DNA from: Branchiostoma floridae | Taxonomy: Eukaryota > Chordata > Leptocardii > Amphioxiformes > Branchiostomatidae | DNA length: 64,000 bases | Assembly: GCF_000003815.2 (NCBI RefSeq) | Contig: NC_049990.1 | Coordinates: 17,498,532-17,562,531 of the forward strand | Direction: 5' to 3' | Shown here: positions 1 to 11,700 of the stretch, piece by piece | Layout: every line of letters begins with the position of its first letter | How positions within the stretch are numbered: the first letter of the stretch is position 1 | The notes under the pieces: model-generated | Told to the model about the DNA's origin: nothing | Database searches by the model: none | What the model saw: the letters and a program-made list of their open reading frames with translations, nothing else | Translations under genes and position numbers: made by a program

Positions 1-488
1 TGTCAAGTGCGAGAATGGTTTAGCTATTAATAGCTTTTACCTATTTGGTTCTGTAGCTGGCTTTGTACGTAAGTGCATTTGTCTGTATATAAGATATCTC
101 TATTTGGTGGATAGGTAGGGGTCACAAAAAGGGAGGTCAAGTTCGATAATGGGCCTCCTGACGACTGGTTTTGATACTGCAAGTGTGCATCAAAGTTTTC
201 ACTGAAATTTTCTCAAAGTCCCAGGTTTATGATTTTTGTGGTGGATAGCTGTTGGGACAGGGAGTAAATGGTGTAATTTTGGGCCCCTTAGCAGCTTGTT
301 TGGAACTGCAGTAGGTCTTATAGTTTGCAACTTTTGAGAAGGATAACTTCAGAGGGCATTGATGGATATTTGATACTTGTTATTAAACAAACAGTATGGC
401 AACAATAATTCCATCTTCATGTAAGTAAAATTCCAAGAACATTGTTCAAGATAGTTAAGGCAAAAACCACTAATGAATTCTTTTAGGG

Positions 489-519
489 CAAGGACGTTAC
501 ATCTGATGTAACGTCCTTG
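489..519. mobile_element. 31 bp palindromic micro-insertion
   Basis: The 31 bases are a perfect palindrome: a 15 bp arm (CAAGGACGTTACATC), one loop base, then the reverse-complement arm. The 7 bp flanks TTTAGGG at 482-488 and 520-526 are identical, as expected for a target-site duplication. Related shorter insertions lie at 3179-3203 and 11443-11453. It looks like the fused tips of a TIR transposon with no interior. Confidence 0.65.
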
Positions 520-1118
520 TTTAGGGACAATAGCCATATAGCAACGATATTATGTTGATATGCTATATGGAATTTGCACACCATGAACTGCACTGGGAAG
601 CAGACATGCTACTGTAGAAACCTACTAGCTCTTTCTGTAAAATGTAACTTATAACAACATGCTCTTTCTTTCAAACTCATGGGAATTATTCTCTAGTTAT
701 CTTACTGAAAAATAACACCTAGTTTTTATATAATTCAGATAAAACTGTGCAATGTACCAAACAACACTGCAATATCGTTTATGTAACGTGCTGTGTCGGT
801 CTGTTAATACATGTATTAGTCAGTAATGACCCATGTAACATGGGATACATGTAACTTTCTTTCATCTGTGAATAAAGAAGTGTTTGGAGACTTCATACCT
901 CTGTGAGATATTTTGAGTCTTTGTAGATTTATTGTTTCATCTTACCTCATTCATTATGCAAATAAGGCTACAATTAACATCTATTTCAATTATGATTGTA
1001 TTTCATGTATTTGTAGAAGTCAGTTCGTTTGGGAGCATTTTATGTTTGCAATGTAACATAGAATATGCAAATGACTTGTGCCTTTACATAGTGGTGTACA
1101 ATTGATTTATACATTTAT

Positions 1119-1140
1119 CCATCCATCCATCCATCCATTC
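1119..1140. repeat. (ATCC)n microsatellite
   Basis: Short run of CCAT/ATCC tetranucleotides. Confidence 0.8.
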
Positions 1141-1650
1141 ATTAATTCTTTCATTCAATTAAACGTAAGCCTGGATGGCTCATCTCAAAGCAGATCCAAT
1201 GGTGGCAGGGAGTGCGGCCAGTGTTCTAGAATTTTTGGGCTCCCCATGGAAATTTTGCCACCCCCCTCCCTAAGGGACCAAAATCTGGTAATGACCTAGA
1301 AACTATTAAGGCCCACAAGGACATTACCCATATCTTTCCCTCTACACTAAATGACATTTGAAACAAGCTAGTCATTACATGCATATATGTTGGCACACGG
1401 ACTGAGCCATTATATTTTGGACCAACTTTGTTTCTGGCCAGAGGCAAGAGATAAGAAGTTATAGCTAGCTACAAACCAATCCTAAATACAAAACCAGAGT
1501 CGCTTTTGAAAAACACCTCTCATCAGTTCAGAATAACAACCTTGTTGCTAACACAATCGAACTGCGAATCAGCGCCCTGCATGCAGACTACTCTAGGGGC
1601 CATCCGGGATCAGGCAGCTAGGATAGTTCATTTGGTGGCCCAAGGCAGCC

Positions 1651-1746
1651 AGCCCGCGGAGCTCCTATTGGCTCCCCGGGGAGTTAAAGCACAATAATTC
1701 TTTCGGGCTTAAACTCCCCGGAGCGCCAATGTGAGATCGGCGGGCT
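1651..1746. repeat. GC-rich foldback (hairpin MITE candidate)
   Basis: The arms at about 1651-1690 and 1705-1746 are inverted and roughly 80% complementary: AGCCCGC...GGAGTTAAAGC against GGGCTTAAACTCC...GCGGGCT. No clear target duplication was found. Confidence 0.5.
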
Positions 1747-2021
1747 GAGTGCCCCGGTTCCCCGAAAGAAACTCGCTAGCTAACCGGTCCTGTCCGGCTC
1801 CCAGGAAACATGCAGACATGTCCTCCTGATGCAATCTCTTTATACATAGGCCAATATATCTCTAACACTTTTCTGAAAAGAAATTGTTCTTGACACAAAC
1901 AACATCGTTATCCTTGTTCTAAATAGATTTGTCTTTGCTCTAATCAGACCATGTACCAAAGTTATTCAAAAGTCTAGAGTGTTTGAGTACTTGAATCCAT
2001 AGAGCCGTGAAACACTAATTA

Positions 2022-2194
2022 GACCGCAGCAAATTTTATGGATGACATCTACTTCTTGTTCATTACAACATTTAAGTTGTACTATTTCTAAGAAATAGCC
2101 ATCTTGTAATTTTACCCATCTTAGTTTTTCGCCCTATCTCATTATTTTTGCAGTCTGCAGAGGATACAATCTATTAAATTTACTTGATGTGGCC
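2022..2194. mobile_element. Harbinger-like MITE with TTA target duplication
   Basis: The left end (GACCGCAGCAAATTTTATGG, followed by ATGACAT) is inverted with the right end (ACTTGATGTGGCC). TTA flanks both sides (2019-2021 and 2195-2197), the TWA duplication typical of PIF/Harbinger elements. Only 173 bp remain, with no coding capacity. Relatives are at 7621-8523 and 9247-9721. Confidence 0.55.
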
Positions 2195-3178
2195 TTATGA
2201 ATACACAGAATAAGCAACAATGCAAAATAAGAAAAACACACAAGATTCACACAAATAAAGTTTCAAGGTTTAACATGTAACCCACCTTGATTACAATAAA
2301 AGCGTCCCCATGTTGCAATCACATCGGCATTCAGCTCTCCAAGGTTGGTTTTCTTGGGTCACTTCGAATACTGTACTTGATGATTTGCTGCGCGACCTTG
2401 TGGCACCAACTTTGTGTAGTTCAAGGAGGTACGAAAATCACCGTTAAAAATTGCTAATCTATGTAGTCAGAGTCCAAGACGCGACTATGAAGTCAGTTAG
2501 TCGCGTTCGTCTGCTTCGCCTGTCGATGTGGTCGAAGGCCTGTCCTCACGGCTGGAATCGGCGTCACCGGACACGTCTGGTTGTCGATAGAACCTTCTTG
2601 GTCAAGATTCGCTGCTCAGGAGTCTTCGGGACGGTCTCATAAAGGATGTTGTTGGACCTGCAGCTCTTTTAAACAGCAGCACTTGACATGAGGGTACCAC
2701 AAATAAGCTGTGTCGACGTTATGCTTGCAACCAAGGTTGCAACTGATAAAATCGTGACTGAAAGGAAGACAGATCACCGTGCAACTGTGTAACAGCGCAT
2801 GGGTCCGTCAAACAAATTTAAGCCAGATGCGGTCTCTGTCTGTATGTACCACAGATGTGTTCAATTAGATGACACCCCGACTAGTAATAATTTGCAGGCT
2901 GACAAGATCCTGCGGCGTTTGTCTCCTTACAAGTTATACTATTAATAATGAGGTTTTTGAAACAAATTGTTGATCATGATAGTTGAGTATTGCACTCTTT
3001 TGTTCGATGCAAGCGTATCTGTCCTCGTCACGTCCTGATCACGTCCGCCCACAACACCGGCAAGAGTGCGGTCACCTGTCCTGCCTTTTCTTATCTAACC
3101 CAGGTTCTAGAATACTAGTTCCACTAGAACCTGCCGATGTCCCTTTTGTTGAGAAACCAATATAACGTTATATCAAAC

Positions 3179-3203
3179 CAAGGACGTTGATGTAACGTCC
3201 TTG
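3179..3203. mobile_element. 25 bp palindromic micro-insertion
   Basis: CAAGGACGTT and AACGTCCTTG form 10 bp inverted arms around GATGT. It equals the 31 bp insertion at 489-519 minus six internal bases. The flanks ATCAAAC at 3172-3178 and 3204-3210 are identical 7 bp direct repeats. Confidence 0.65.
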
Positions 3204-3227
3204 ATCAAACCATACGGGCCGTTCTGG

Positions 3228-3432
3228 AGAGAGAGGGAGAGAGAGACAGACACTGACAGACACAGAGAGAGTGGGGGGGGGGGGGAGAGAGAGAGACAGC
3301 CCGACATAGAGACAGACAGACAGACAGAGAGAGAGAGAGACAGACAGACAGAGCTCGAGAGACAGAAAGAGGGAGAGTGAGACAGAGACACAGATAGACA
3401 GGGACAGGGGGAGAGAGAGAGAGATAGATAGA
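3228..3432. repeat. (GA)n / purine-rich microsatellite
   Basis: About 200 bp made almost wholly of GA and GACA units plus a poly-G run. The long serine/leucine-rich reading frames on the minus strand here are by-products of this simple repeat. Confidence 0.9.
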
Positions 3433-3815
3433 GAGAAAGAACACTTCAAACGTCCAAGGGCTGCCTTCAAACAGTAGCAAGGAGTGGCAAAAACTTTTTT
3501 TCAGCCATCAAACATTTGTACTTTTCATTTACAATAATCATTTTCGTGCGAATCAGCTTCACATACAGAATGAGATTATCCGACTGTGTGTCAAATATTA
3601 CAATGCTTCAGTGCTTATTACAATGTAGGTCTTCCAGACTTGGCACTATAGTGAAAAGTGGCTTCATCTGAGGTAAACACAACAGACAAACTTTTTACCT
3701 TTAACATTGGTATTTTCGTCAAACTTATTTGGAACCTTCATCAAACTTTTCAAACAGCTCATTGTGTCTGTGTGCAAACTCAGGGGTGCGTGGTTATAAA
3801 AAGTTCACTTTGAAA

Positions 3816-4313
3816 TCAAGTCGATATGGCTTTACCGGAAAAGGCAGGCCAGTCTGGCAAGATCGCGCTACGTAGTAACGTGTGGTGCGGGCTGTCATCA
3901 AAGGTTTTATAAAGCAAATTAAATAACCTAATAAATTCGGCTGGCATGTTACGCGTGTTTATGTTGTCCATTGAGAACGGTAAGGGAGACGTAACTTCCC
4001 GGAAGACGAACATAGAATTGAGACAAAAAGCCCGACATACGTCACCTCCTGCTAATATGCACCCACAACAACACATCATCGTGGGTATATTAACAAGAAT
4101 AAGATTAAAATGCACATGGTTGTAGCAACGCACACGGTTTTGGTGATATAAATGTATTGACACTATATTTTTCTTGCCAACGGCAGATACTGAGTATTTA
4201 TGTAACTTATTGTAAGAATGGGGGAAATGCGTGTTATCGTGTGCAAGGTGCAGACCTACAGTTATCTTACGCAAGCGCTGAAAGACATCTGGTTGTGATA
4301 TCTCCGTCTCCAT
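3816..4313 (-). CDS. Unrecognised 165-codon open frame, doubtful
   Basis: This frame stays open from an ATG at 4313 down to a stop at 3816, the longest single-exon frame in the first 20 kb apart from repeats. It has no signal peptide, no transmembrane segment and no motif I recognise. There is no clear promoter or poly(A) signal, and codon use looks like background. It may be chance or part of a non-coding transcript. Confidence 0.15.
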   Translation of the reverse strand: METEISQPDVFQRLRKITVGLHLAHDNTHFPHSYNKLHKYSVSAVGKKNIVSIHLYHQNRVRCYNHVHFNLILVNIPTMMCCCGCILAGGDVCRAFCLNSMFVFREVTSPLPFSMDNINTRNMPAEFIRLFNLLYKTFDDSPHHTLLRSAILPDWPAFSGKAIST

Positions 4314-4954
4314 GCACGGTAACACATAACGCTGTTATCAGTCGGTTATTGTGGTGCCATTATTGTCAACTATGTGTAAGTTTTTGATGACCTGAAATAC
4401 AAAGAGGTGTGACTATTAGACATGACTATTTGATTGACTGAGCTACAAAACAAATACTACCAACAGGAAGATCAATTAATGATATAAATGATCTGTCAAG
4501 CGGTGTGTCGGCAGAGACCAAAGAGACCAAAAAAGGACTTACAACTCGAGTAGAATCAAGGACGCTATACACTCTCGTTAAGCCTGAATAGAAATCGATT
4601 GTGAAAATACAGGGTGATACTTAGGCTGCAAAATTGATAGAGAGTGCATGTTTGAGGGGTGAGAGGTACAGGTTGAATGACTTTAGGTCAGAGATATCCA
4701 TAATATTATTGTGGTCAAATTTACAACACACCCATACAAGAATTGACAGTAAGAGGCTTGAGGGGAACATGCTGTTGAAGGTGCATAATACTTTGTTGTT
4801 GAGCTGAAGCGTACGCGTTTTGAATAGCAGCATTATCGATTATGATCTGAAGAGCCATGGGGGAGACGACTAGCCTGAGTACCATCCGTATTCTACCGGG
4901 GCTGCTTACACTCGCTACCCCTAAAGAATTAGAAACGAGAAGTCGAATTTACGT

Positions 4955-5076
4955 ACTAGTGGAATACGATTCTTGAGTATTGCAGATTCATTGTATATAT
5001 TTCATGTATCTTTTGTTGTGACCTGTACTGAACCCAGTGGATATGTATGTACAATAAAGGTCTTCATTCATTATAA
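4955..5076 (+). mobile_element. LINE-type 3' end (candidate)
   Basis: The sequence runs through a TGACCTGTACTG segment to an AATAAAG signal and ends in CATTCATT-type repeats, the usual 3' terminus of many invertebrate LINEs. No coding remnant is visible upstream. Confidence 0.35.
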
Positions 5077-5162
5077 ACCAGGCTAATGCAATCCTACGTA
5101 CAGGTGACCGTAGTTCCACTGTTCCCGGCGACTGCCGCGAGAAGCCGTGAATGGGCTAGGAC

Positions 5163-5280
5163 TACTCTCCAATTTACTCTCCAAATTACACAGGCGCTCT
5201 TGTAAGAAGAGCGCCGGCGCCCCGTGTAATTTTTCCGACTACTACTATATCTGAGCGATTCAACCTCTGCTTGGAGAGTA
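5163..5280. mobile_element. Foldback MITE, TACTCTCCAA ends, 9 bp duplication
   Basis: It begins TACTCTCCAA and ends TTGGAGAGTA. The flanks are GGCTAGGAC (5154-5162) and GGCAAGGAC (5281-5289), a 9 bp target duplication with one mismatch. The interior holds a GCGCTCTT...AAGAGCGC hairpin. A second copy with the same ends lies at 32139-32325. Confidence 0.65.
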
Positions 5281-6351
5281 GGCAAGGACTTCCCGCGCTA
5301 GCGGTAGCTAGTACAGGGCAACAAAATTAGACAAGCTGTGTCATGTCTTGAGTACGCGTGTTACAGTAGTTCTGGCGCGTGCCGGGAGCGTGTCGTATGA
5401 TAAGGCCACCGATTTCGTGGGTGTGAAACATGTGTTTTCACACGTGCCTTGCTCCTCTCCAGACTGGACAATCAAACCTCTCGCTCGGGTGGGGAGGTTG
5501 TACCGCGAAGTCGGTGCCCTTCTAGTCGGTGACAAACGAACGAAAAGTTAACAAATTCCAGTATAAGCAAAGAGGTTGAAAAAGGGATATAAGTGTATCA
5601 CAATTATGCATTGTGTGACCTTGACAGAACAATTGCAATCTTGGGTGACCAGATGTGGGGTGATCACCATGTGGTCGGGGCAAGGCCTTGGTCGGTGGTA
5701 GGCGATAACAATATTTCCTTAAAAATCGACTTCCACGTAAATCCTGACAGTACCGGACAAACGAGTCTTTATAGTTACATGTAAAGTTAGATCTGTCTAG
5801 AAATATAGTCTCGCACACTCCTTAGGCTAGCAACAAAAAGGCGAACACATATATAAATCACATATATTTAAGAGAATTCTGCAACAGCAGCTTTAAAAAA
5901 AAAAAAAATGATTCATAACCGATAACGGTGTTATCTGGCATTGTCTGGTGCCAATTGCGAAGGCTGTTCAATATTTGACACGTCTTTTTACCAGTGGATA
6001 TCAAAGACAAAGCGCCAATCAAGTCCGTGTCCGGCGAGATTTGTCACAATGCGTACAAGTTTACGAGGTGGACTGTTTCTCATGGCAACGCCAAAACGTA
6101 AACGACCAATCACGTTTTACAAAGACATTTGAGAGCTTATGTGAATTGGTGTCTTCGCAGCGTAAGTTTTGAAACAGACCAGGCCCTGAAGCAGACATCA
6201 CTTTGCACTCGACCCGGCTGGACAGCTCAGGCTGCGGGACGGAGGAGGGTCAGTGTTACTTACTTTCCTTATCATTCAGTCATTGCAGTTTTTGTCATTT
6301 AGCTGAAGGTGAGGCCACTAGATCTAATCACTTCATATCTGTCTACAGATA

Positions 6352-6685
6352 ATGCCTCCCCAAAGAGAAGTCCGTTGTCAAGAAAGATGGAATGATGGGC
6401 TACTTCCAAAANNNNNNNNNNNNNNNNNNNNNNNNNNNNNNNNNNNNNNNNNNNNNNNNNNNNNNNNNNNNNNNNNNNNNNNNNNNNNNNNNNNNNNNNN
6501 NNNNNNNNNNNNNNNNNNNNNNNNNNNNNNNNNNNNNNNNNNNNNNNNNNNNNNNNNNNNNNNNNNNNNNNNNNNNNNNNNNNNNNNNNNNNNNNNNNNN
6601 NNNNNNNNNNNNNNNNNNNNNNNNNNGGCAAAGCTGTACAGGAATTCAAGGCAGTATCCACTTTTACCTTCAGATTATAGAGAAG
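6352..6685 (+). CDS. Candidate upstream exon of the NTPase gene, interrupted by a gap
   Basis: An acceptor-like CTACAG precedes 6352 and a good donor (AAG|GTAAGA) follows 6685, but 6412-6626 is N. After the gap two frames are open. One ends in phase 1, as needed by the favoured frame of the exon at 8726. The other (…IHFYLQIIEK) ends in phase 0, looks more protein-like, and matches the alternative frame of 8726. The first coding exon and start codon cannot be fixed. Confidence 0.4.
6412..6626. other. Assembly gap (N)
   Basis: A run of 215 N. It interrupts the 5' part of the NTPase gene. Confidence 1.
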
Positions 6686-7072
6686 GTAAGAAATCTCGAT
6701 TATGAGGGTAAAATTGCAAGATCTCGCAACCTCTCGCCATGCTTTCAGTCCTGATTTCTTTTATGTCTGTGTGGTTTCTGCTAGAATTCCATGTGTCATT
6801 GATGAGAGAGGGCCTGCATGCAATTTTTCGTAAGGCGTAATCAGGCCTTTTTTTAATAATCCGTAGGCAGCTGCCCAGGCCCCCAAAATCATCCTCCGTA
6901 GTGACCACTGGCTCACTTTCGCTTGCTAACCACGGATTATCAAGTGGTTAACAAGCGAAAGTAGTGTTAAAGCCAGCTTGAAAGTAGCCATCATGAAAGT
7001 AGTGAGCTCATTAGCCGTAAGCCGTAATTGACCCGCTTTCATTCTACGTAAAGCGTAGGCAGTAATGTCTAA

Positions 7073-7187
7073 GCAGATCCTACGGTGCGATAATATAGTA
7101 TCAAAGCTGGCCAAGGAGTATGGCCGGCCAAAGGGAGTCAAACGGGCACGGTGGGTTTGATACCATATTACGTCACCTTGGATCTGC
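7073..7187. mobile_element. TIR element / MITE with GCAGATCC ends
   Basis: The left end GCAGATCCTACGGTG… and right end …CACCTTGGATCTGC are inverted over about 35 bp, including TAATAT.GTATCAAA. The centre carries the palindrome GGCCGGCC. No coding capacity. Confidence 0.55.
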
Positions 7188-7620
7188 ATGGAGATTACGT
7201 AGGCAGTTACATTTTAAGCAACGTAAAACGTAATGCATATAGTAAAGTGTAGGCTGAATACCGGCAAAATTTACTCCTCAAAATGCAGGAAATGGCGTTT
7301 CATAGGGTCAAGATTTCGAAATTTCCTCGTGCCTTCCTTGCGACGCCTCGCACCTTGGGCGCTTGACAATGTGAAGATATGTCGGGGGATCGCCGCCCTC
7401 AGAAAACCTTCTGAACTATATCAAGTTGGTTATATAAATTTCATTAAATTTAGCATTGTCAAGCAGAAAAAAATGCTCCTCAAAATGCAGGGCATAGTGT
7501 TGAAGTCGTTTGGGAAGCCTCGGTGTTTAACATAATTCGTAATAAGCTCTGAAAATTTGTCGTAAATTTGACGAAAATTTGACTTAAAAACTCTCATCGC
7601 CGATGATGAATTATTCATAA

Positions 7621-8523
7621 GGCCATGTTGATTTGATTATATGGATGACATCCGCGCTCGCACCAATTTTCGGCCGTTTCCAAAAAAAAAAGTTTTCGAC
7701 CACACAATAAATGGTGCAAAGCTGCTGTAAAATGAGCACAAATATTCCGTAGATTGAAAAAAAAGTATCAGAAAACAGATAACTAATGCCATAGAATGCC
7801 AAAATGAATCTAAAGACAGTAAAGTCAAAGAATAAGATGTGAAAGGACAGAAAGAATCTACTGTTGCTAGGGGGGGGGGGGGGGGGGTATCAGTACAGAA
7901 AATTCAGGTCCCGTTCAGGTCCAGAGGATCATTTTCAGGTCCGGATCTGAACCTGGACCTGATTGTCTGTGGAAACTTGAGAACTGGCAATACTCAAAAC
8001 AATGGTAATTGGTCAGTTTTGCTACAAAGTAATCTGTTTGGTGGATTATTGGACTCCCACTGGCATTTAAAAATCCCATCTCCAAGTAATAAAGGCTAAC
8101 TGTCTCTGTACCTTTGACTGCAGAAACTTATAAACGTAGGTACAACTGACTATAAACTCTACTTGACTTCGCTCTTGTTGTCTTCTTGGCCCCCGGTAAG
8201 ACCCCAAATGCCTGCCGACATAGTGTGTCCATTTTGTAATTGGCGAAACCTGTTCCTCTGATTTTTTTTCCAGGTATGTTTTTTTTTCGGATTGGTCCAG
8301 GAAGAAAAAAAATGTCTTGCACCCGTATAATGTACTGGTCCCTACACCTAACTGTTAGTATACCATACTATGTGTGTTGAGTCCTATGTTCAGCCTTCCT
8401 GGCCACTTTGATTTCATACTGGAGGCAACTTTTTTTTTGGCCAAACTTTTTTTTTATTCGCTCGCTCGCATCAGTTTTGGAGTTCCCAGAGGATGTCATC
8501 CATATAATCAAATCAACATGGCC
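7621..8523. mobile_element. Harbinger-like TIR element, non-autonomous
   Basis: The left end GGCCATGTTGATTTGATTAT, continuing ATGGATGACATCC, is matched by its reverse complement at 8489-8523. TAA flanks both sides (7618-7620 and 8524-8526). The 903 bp interior contains poly-A, poly-G and poly-T runs and no transposase frame. It lies just upstream of the NTPase exon at 8726. Confidence 0.7.
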
Positions 8524-8725
8524 TAATCAGCGACGAAAGTTTTGCGTAATGCAGGCCCTCATGAGAAGAGGGGGAATTTATTCCCCTTTGCTCTTAATTG
8601 GTTTCGTCCAGTGACCTGATTATGTAATATGTTTACTTATTGTTTTGTCCGCCACACTTGCTTGCTTGCTCGTGACATACGGATTCTTCTATGAGTAAAC
8701 ATGTGCACGGTTCCACTTTCCTTAG

Positions 8726-8787
8726 GTCACAGGAGACCACGCTGGATATCTAGTGGAGCTGACATGTCACCAAGACCAGAAGAAGGG
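8726..8787 (+). CDS. NTPase gene exon 1 (of those seen)
   Basis: Acceptor CTTAG, donor GGG|GTACGT. Read phase 1 to phase 0 it encodes …ISSGADMSPRPEEG and joins the next exon in frame. In phase 0 it reads VTGDHAGYLVELTCHQDQKK, which looks more like protein but puts the next exons out of frame. Either a small exon is missing between 8787 and 9898, or the 5' part is degenerate. Confidence 0.5.
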
Positions 8788-11700
8788 GTACGTTTTTATT
8801 AGATTATTATCAGTTGTGTGCCCTATAAAACTCATACTTGTACATGTCTTGTTAGCTTACCGTGGGTCCTGGGACTCTAGTTAGGGCCGTCATATATAAT
8901 AGTAATCAAATCAACTACAATCTACTACTAAATATCATAAAGTAATAAGGACCTAATACGAAAATGTGAATTTCTGATGCAGTACCCTGGAAAGCCACCA
9001 GGAGCCCACAATGTACTAATTTCTTTGATAGGTCTACATTTTTGTATGTCTAACAACATTCGATGACAATCTATCCAAACTTCAAATTGAAATTCTTTAA
9101 CCAAAAGCATAACCTAAAGGTAACAAAAAAAGAAAGCTTAAGTTCAGTTACACAAGATAACGGTTATCTTGTGTTATATAGTTTATTTTACTTGAATTAT
9201 TTTATAACCATCATTAACATGTCAGTACCTATTATTATCAAGCCAAGGCCACAGCAAGTAAATTCTATGGATGACATTAATGCTCATTAATTTTTGCCTG
9301 ATTTTAAAAATAAATTCCCTCAACAACATACTAGTAATACTGAAATGGGAAAATTTGTCATGTATGATGTAGCCATGATTGTAATATAGAAGTGGCACAA
9401 CAACTAACAACTGTGTATAAGTACAACTAGCTTGATAGTTGCAAAAGTTGAACCACTTCTGCACTAGGGTATGGAAGCCATGAGTGTAAGTTGCCAACTT
9501 GTTAATGGTGTCACTTTCACTACACTAAGTGCCCTTCTTGAATACAGGAACAAATGCCTTTGGTTGCTTGTGATACCATGTTTTGTCGCTTCAATTCTTT
9601 TTACAATGTTTATAGAAGATCTGTTTTGAAAATCTATCCATCTTGTTTTTTTTTTTTTTTTTGTCATCTCTCATTTGCAACCCTTAGGGGATATAATTCA
9701 TAAAATATACTTACTCTGGCCTAATGCAAGGTCTTGTGGTGCCCATGACAATTATGGTCAATGAGGTTTCAGAGTTACCACCAACAGTTTAAACTAAGGG
9801 ACATTTATTACCTCAGCCGGTACTGAAGTACTCAGATTTGGTTGAGTTTTTATGTGGCCACTCACTGTACACAGATTGTTTTGCTGTCAATTGCCAGGCT
9901 GATGAGGATCAAGTCTGGACTCTGTTGGCCAAACCCAGCATGTGGAAGAAAGATCACTCAGCCTGGCATAGCCGGTAATATAGAGGAATAGAGGAAGTGA
10001 TAGATTGTATAATCAGTCAACACCCAATCAGTAAGGCATATATTTGTGTATTCAAATAACACTGGACATCAAAAGCTATAGGCCTAGAGATGGTTACTGT
10101 TACAACCAAATGAAAGTATATTTCATGCAATGATGATTGAAAGATGACCTGTTTCACACAGGGTGAGGTACATCCCAGTCGGAGCTAGGAGGGACACCTT
10201 CTGCACCTATGCAAATATGACGATGGGGGACCAAGACTGGGGCTGCCTCAACACCAGCATGTCAGACATGGCCTTTAGGTCACTGCTTGTAACCAAGCAG
10301 CTGGAGTTTGAGAGGGGCCCTCAGCTCAAAACAAGAAGGGGGACAACAGTTGTGGGAAAGGTCAAAGATGAAGATATCTGGATCTTCAACACTCAGGTGT
10401 GTTTTTTCCTAGTACTTGGTTATTATCTTAATATCATTAAGTTTAATAAATTCCTATTAAATGCTACTGAAACTGTGTGTGAATAACATGGGTGAGCCTT
10501 TTACTGCTCTTTATTCAAACCTTATGTCACACAGCCAGGTGAGAGTGTGACAATGATTATGTGGGTCAGGTATGACAAAAAATTAAGAACCAGAAGAGAC
10601 TGCAATAGTTGCGAGCAAATGTGTGTATATTTGCTACACCTGTATTGCCCCATACACAAAAATTGGCGATCCCAAACAAAGTCACATATTTATGAATGCC
10701 TCTTGAAGATCCACCAAGTAAAATTATGGACTATTCTAAAACACCCGATACAAGTCAACTACTGTACACCAATTCTGGAGCCCCATCCCCTGTTCAACCA
10801 TCGTAAAACAAAGGTGGGCATGAGTGCTTGGTCACTGACAAGCAGATGATACTTGTCGCTTCTTTCATGTTTCTACTGGCCCCAGTGTACATAATGTTTA
10901 TGTCTCCTTTTTTATGTCAATGCTTTAATTTGTGTTTCAGTGAAACCTCTTCAGACTTCTATATGTTAGTTGAAAATTGTGCTACATAGGCTTCACAAAA
11001 TTTACTTTCTTGGTTCTCGGATTAAAAAAAACAGTTATGCTAGATTGGAATATCGATTCATGCAGATAGTAGGAAGAAAGTCTTTACTCATGTAACTTAG
11101 GGGACTCGAACAGAGTTAAAAGATATCCTCTATGTCCTCTATTATATTTCACTATTGCACATAAAAAATGTAAGAGAACCAACAAACTAACTTGATGTGG
11201 CCTTAAGTTGAAATAGTTGAAAAGTGATGATGTAAGCTATCATACTGTACTTGAATAGTTTGAGATGTATGCCCAATCATATAACTTGACATGTGCAACA
11301 GAATGTTTCAGAAAACCACACAAAATGATTGCTATGTTTTTAATTGCTGATATGCTATTGCTAATATGATCAAATACATGTATGGACATTTTGCACTAAA
11401 AAAGATCACAGGTTACTTTGTAGGTATGCAGCTTTATTTAATCAAGGACGTTGATTTAATCCAGTTATCATGGAAACATGATGAAATACACATACTTATT
11501 TATTACATTGTGTTTCATTGTCAATGTTCTAGGTCCAGCTTAGAGCTGAAGAGAATGACCAAGGGAAAATGTGTGTTTCACGGTTGAAGCCAGATGAACA
11601 ACCGTACATACTGCTGCCATCCAAGAACAGTGAGTGGGAGGCCAAGATCAGCCTGCCACTAAAGCTGCAACCAATGAAGGATGCTGTAGTTGTGAGTATA

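Larger units (their letters stand above)
1..6300. other. No supported gene; repeat-bearing intergenic DNA
   Basis: I found no chain of compatible exons here. The supported contents are the small repeats listed separately. Short frames at 2451-2642 and 5341-5551 lack splice context and motifs. Confidence 0.5.

Noticed and set aside
3168-3480. Three long serine/leucine-rich frames on the minus strand
   Set aside because: They are translations of the GA microsatellite in all three phases; no gene evidence.
4157-4387. Plus-strand frame with CYRVQGADLQLSYASAERHL, faintly like half a C-type lectin domain
   Set aside because: No splice sites, no second half and the key cysteine and tryptophan spacing is missing; treated as chance.
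9725-9794. Open stretch reading LVVPMTIMVNEVSELPPTV, a possible missing exon before NTPase exon 2
   Set aside because: It is followed by a stop, has no donor, and does not restore the frame between 8787 and 9898.
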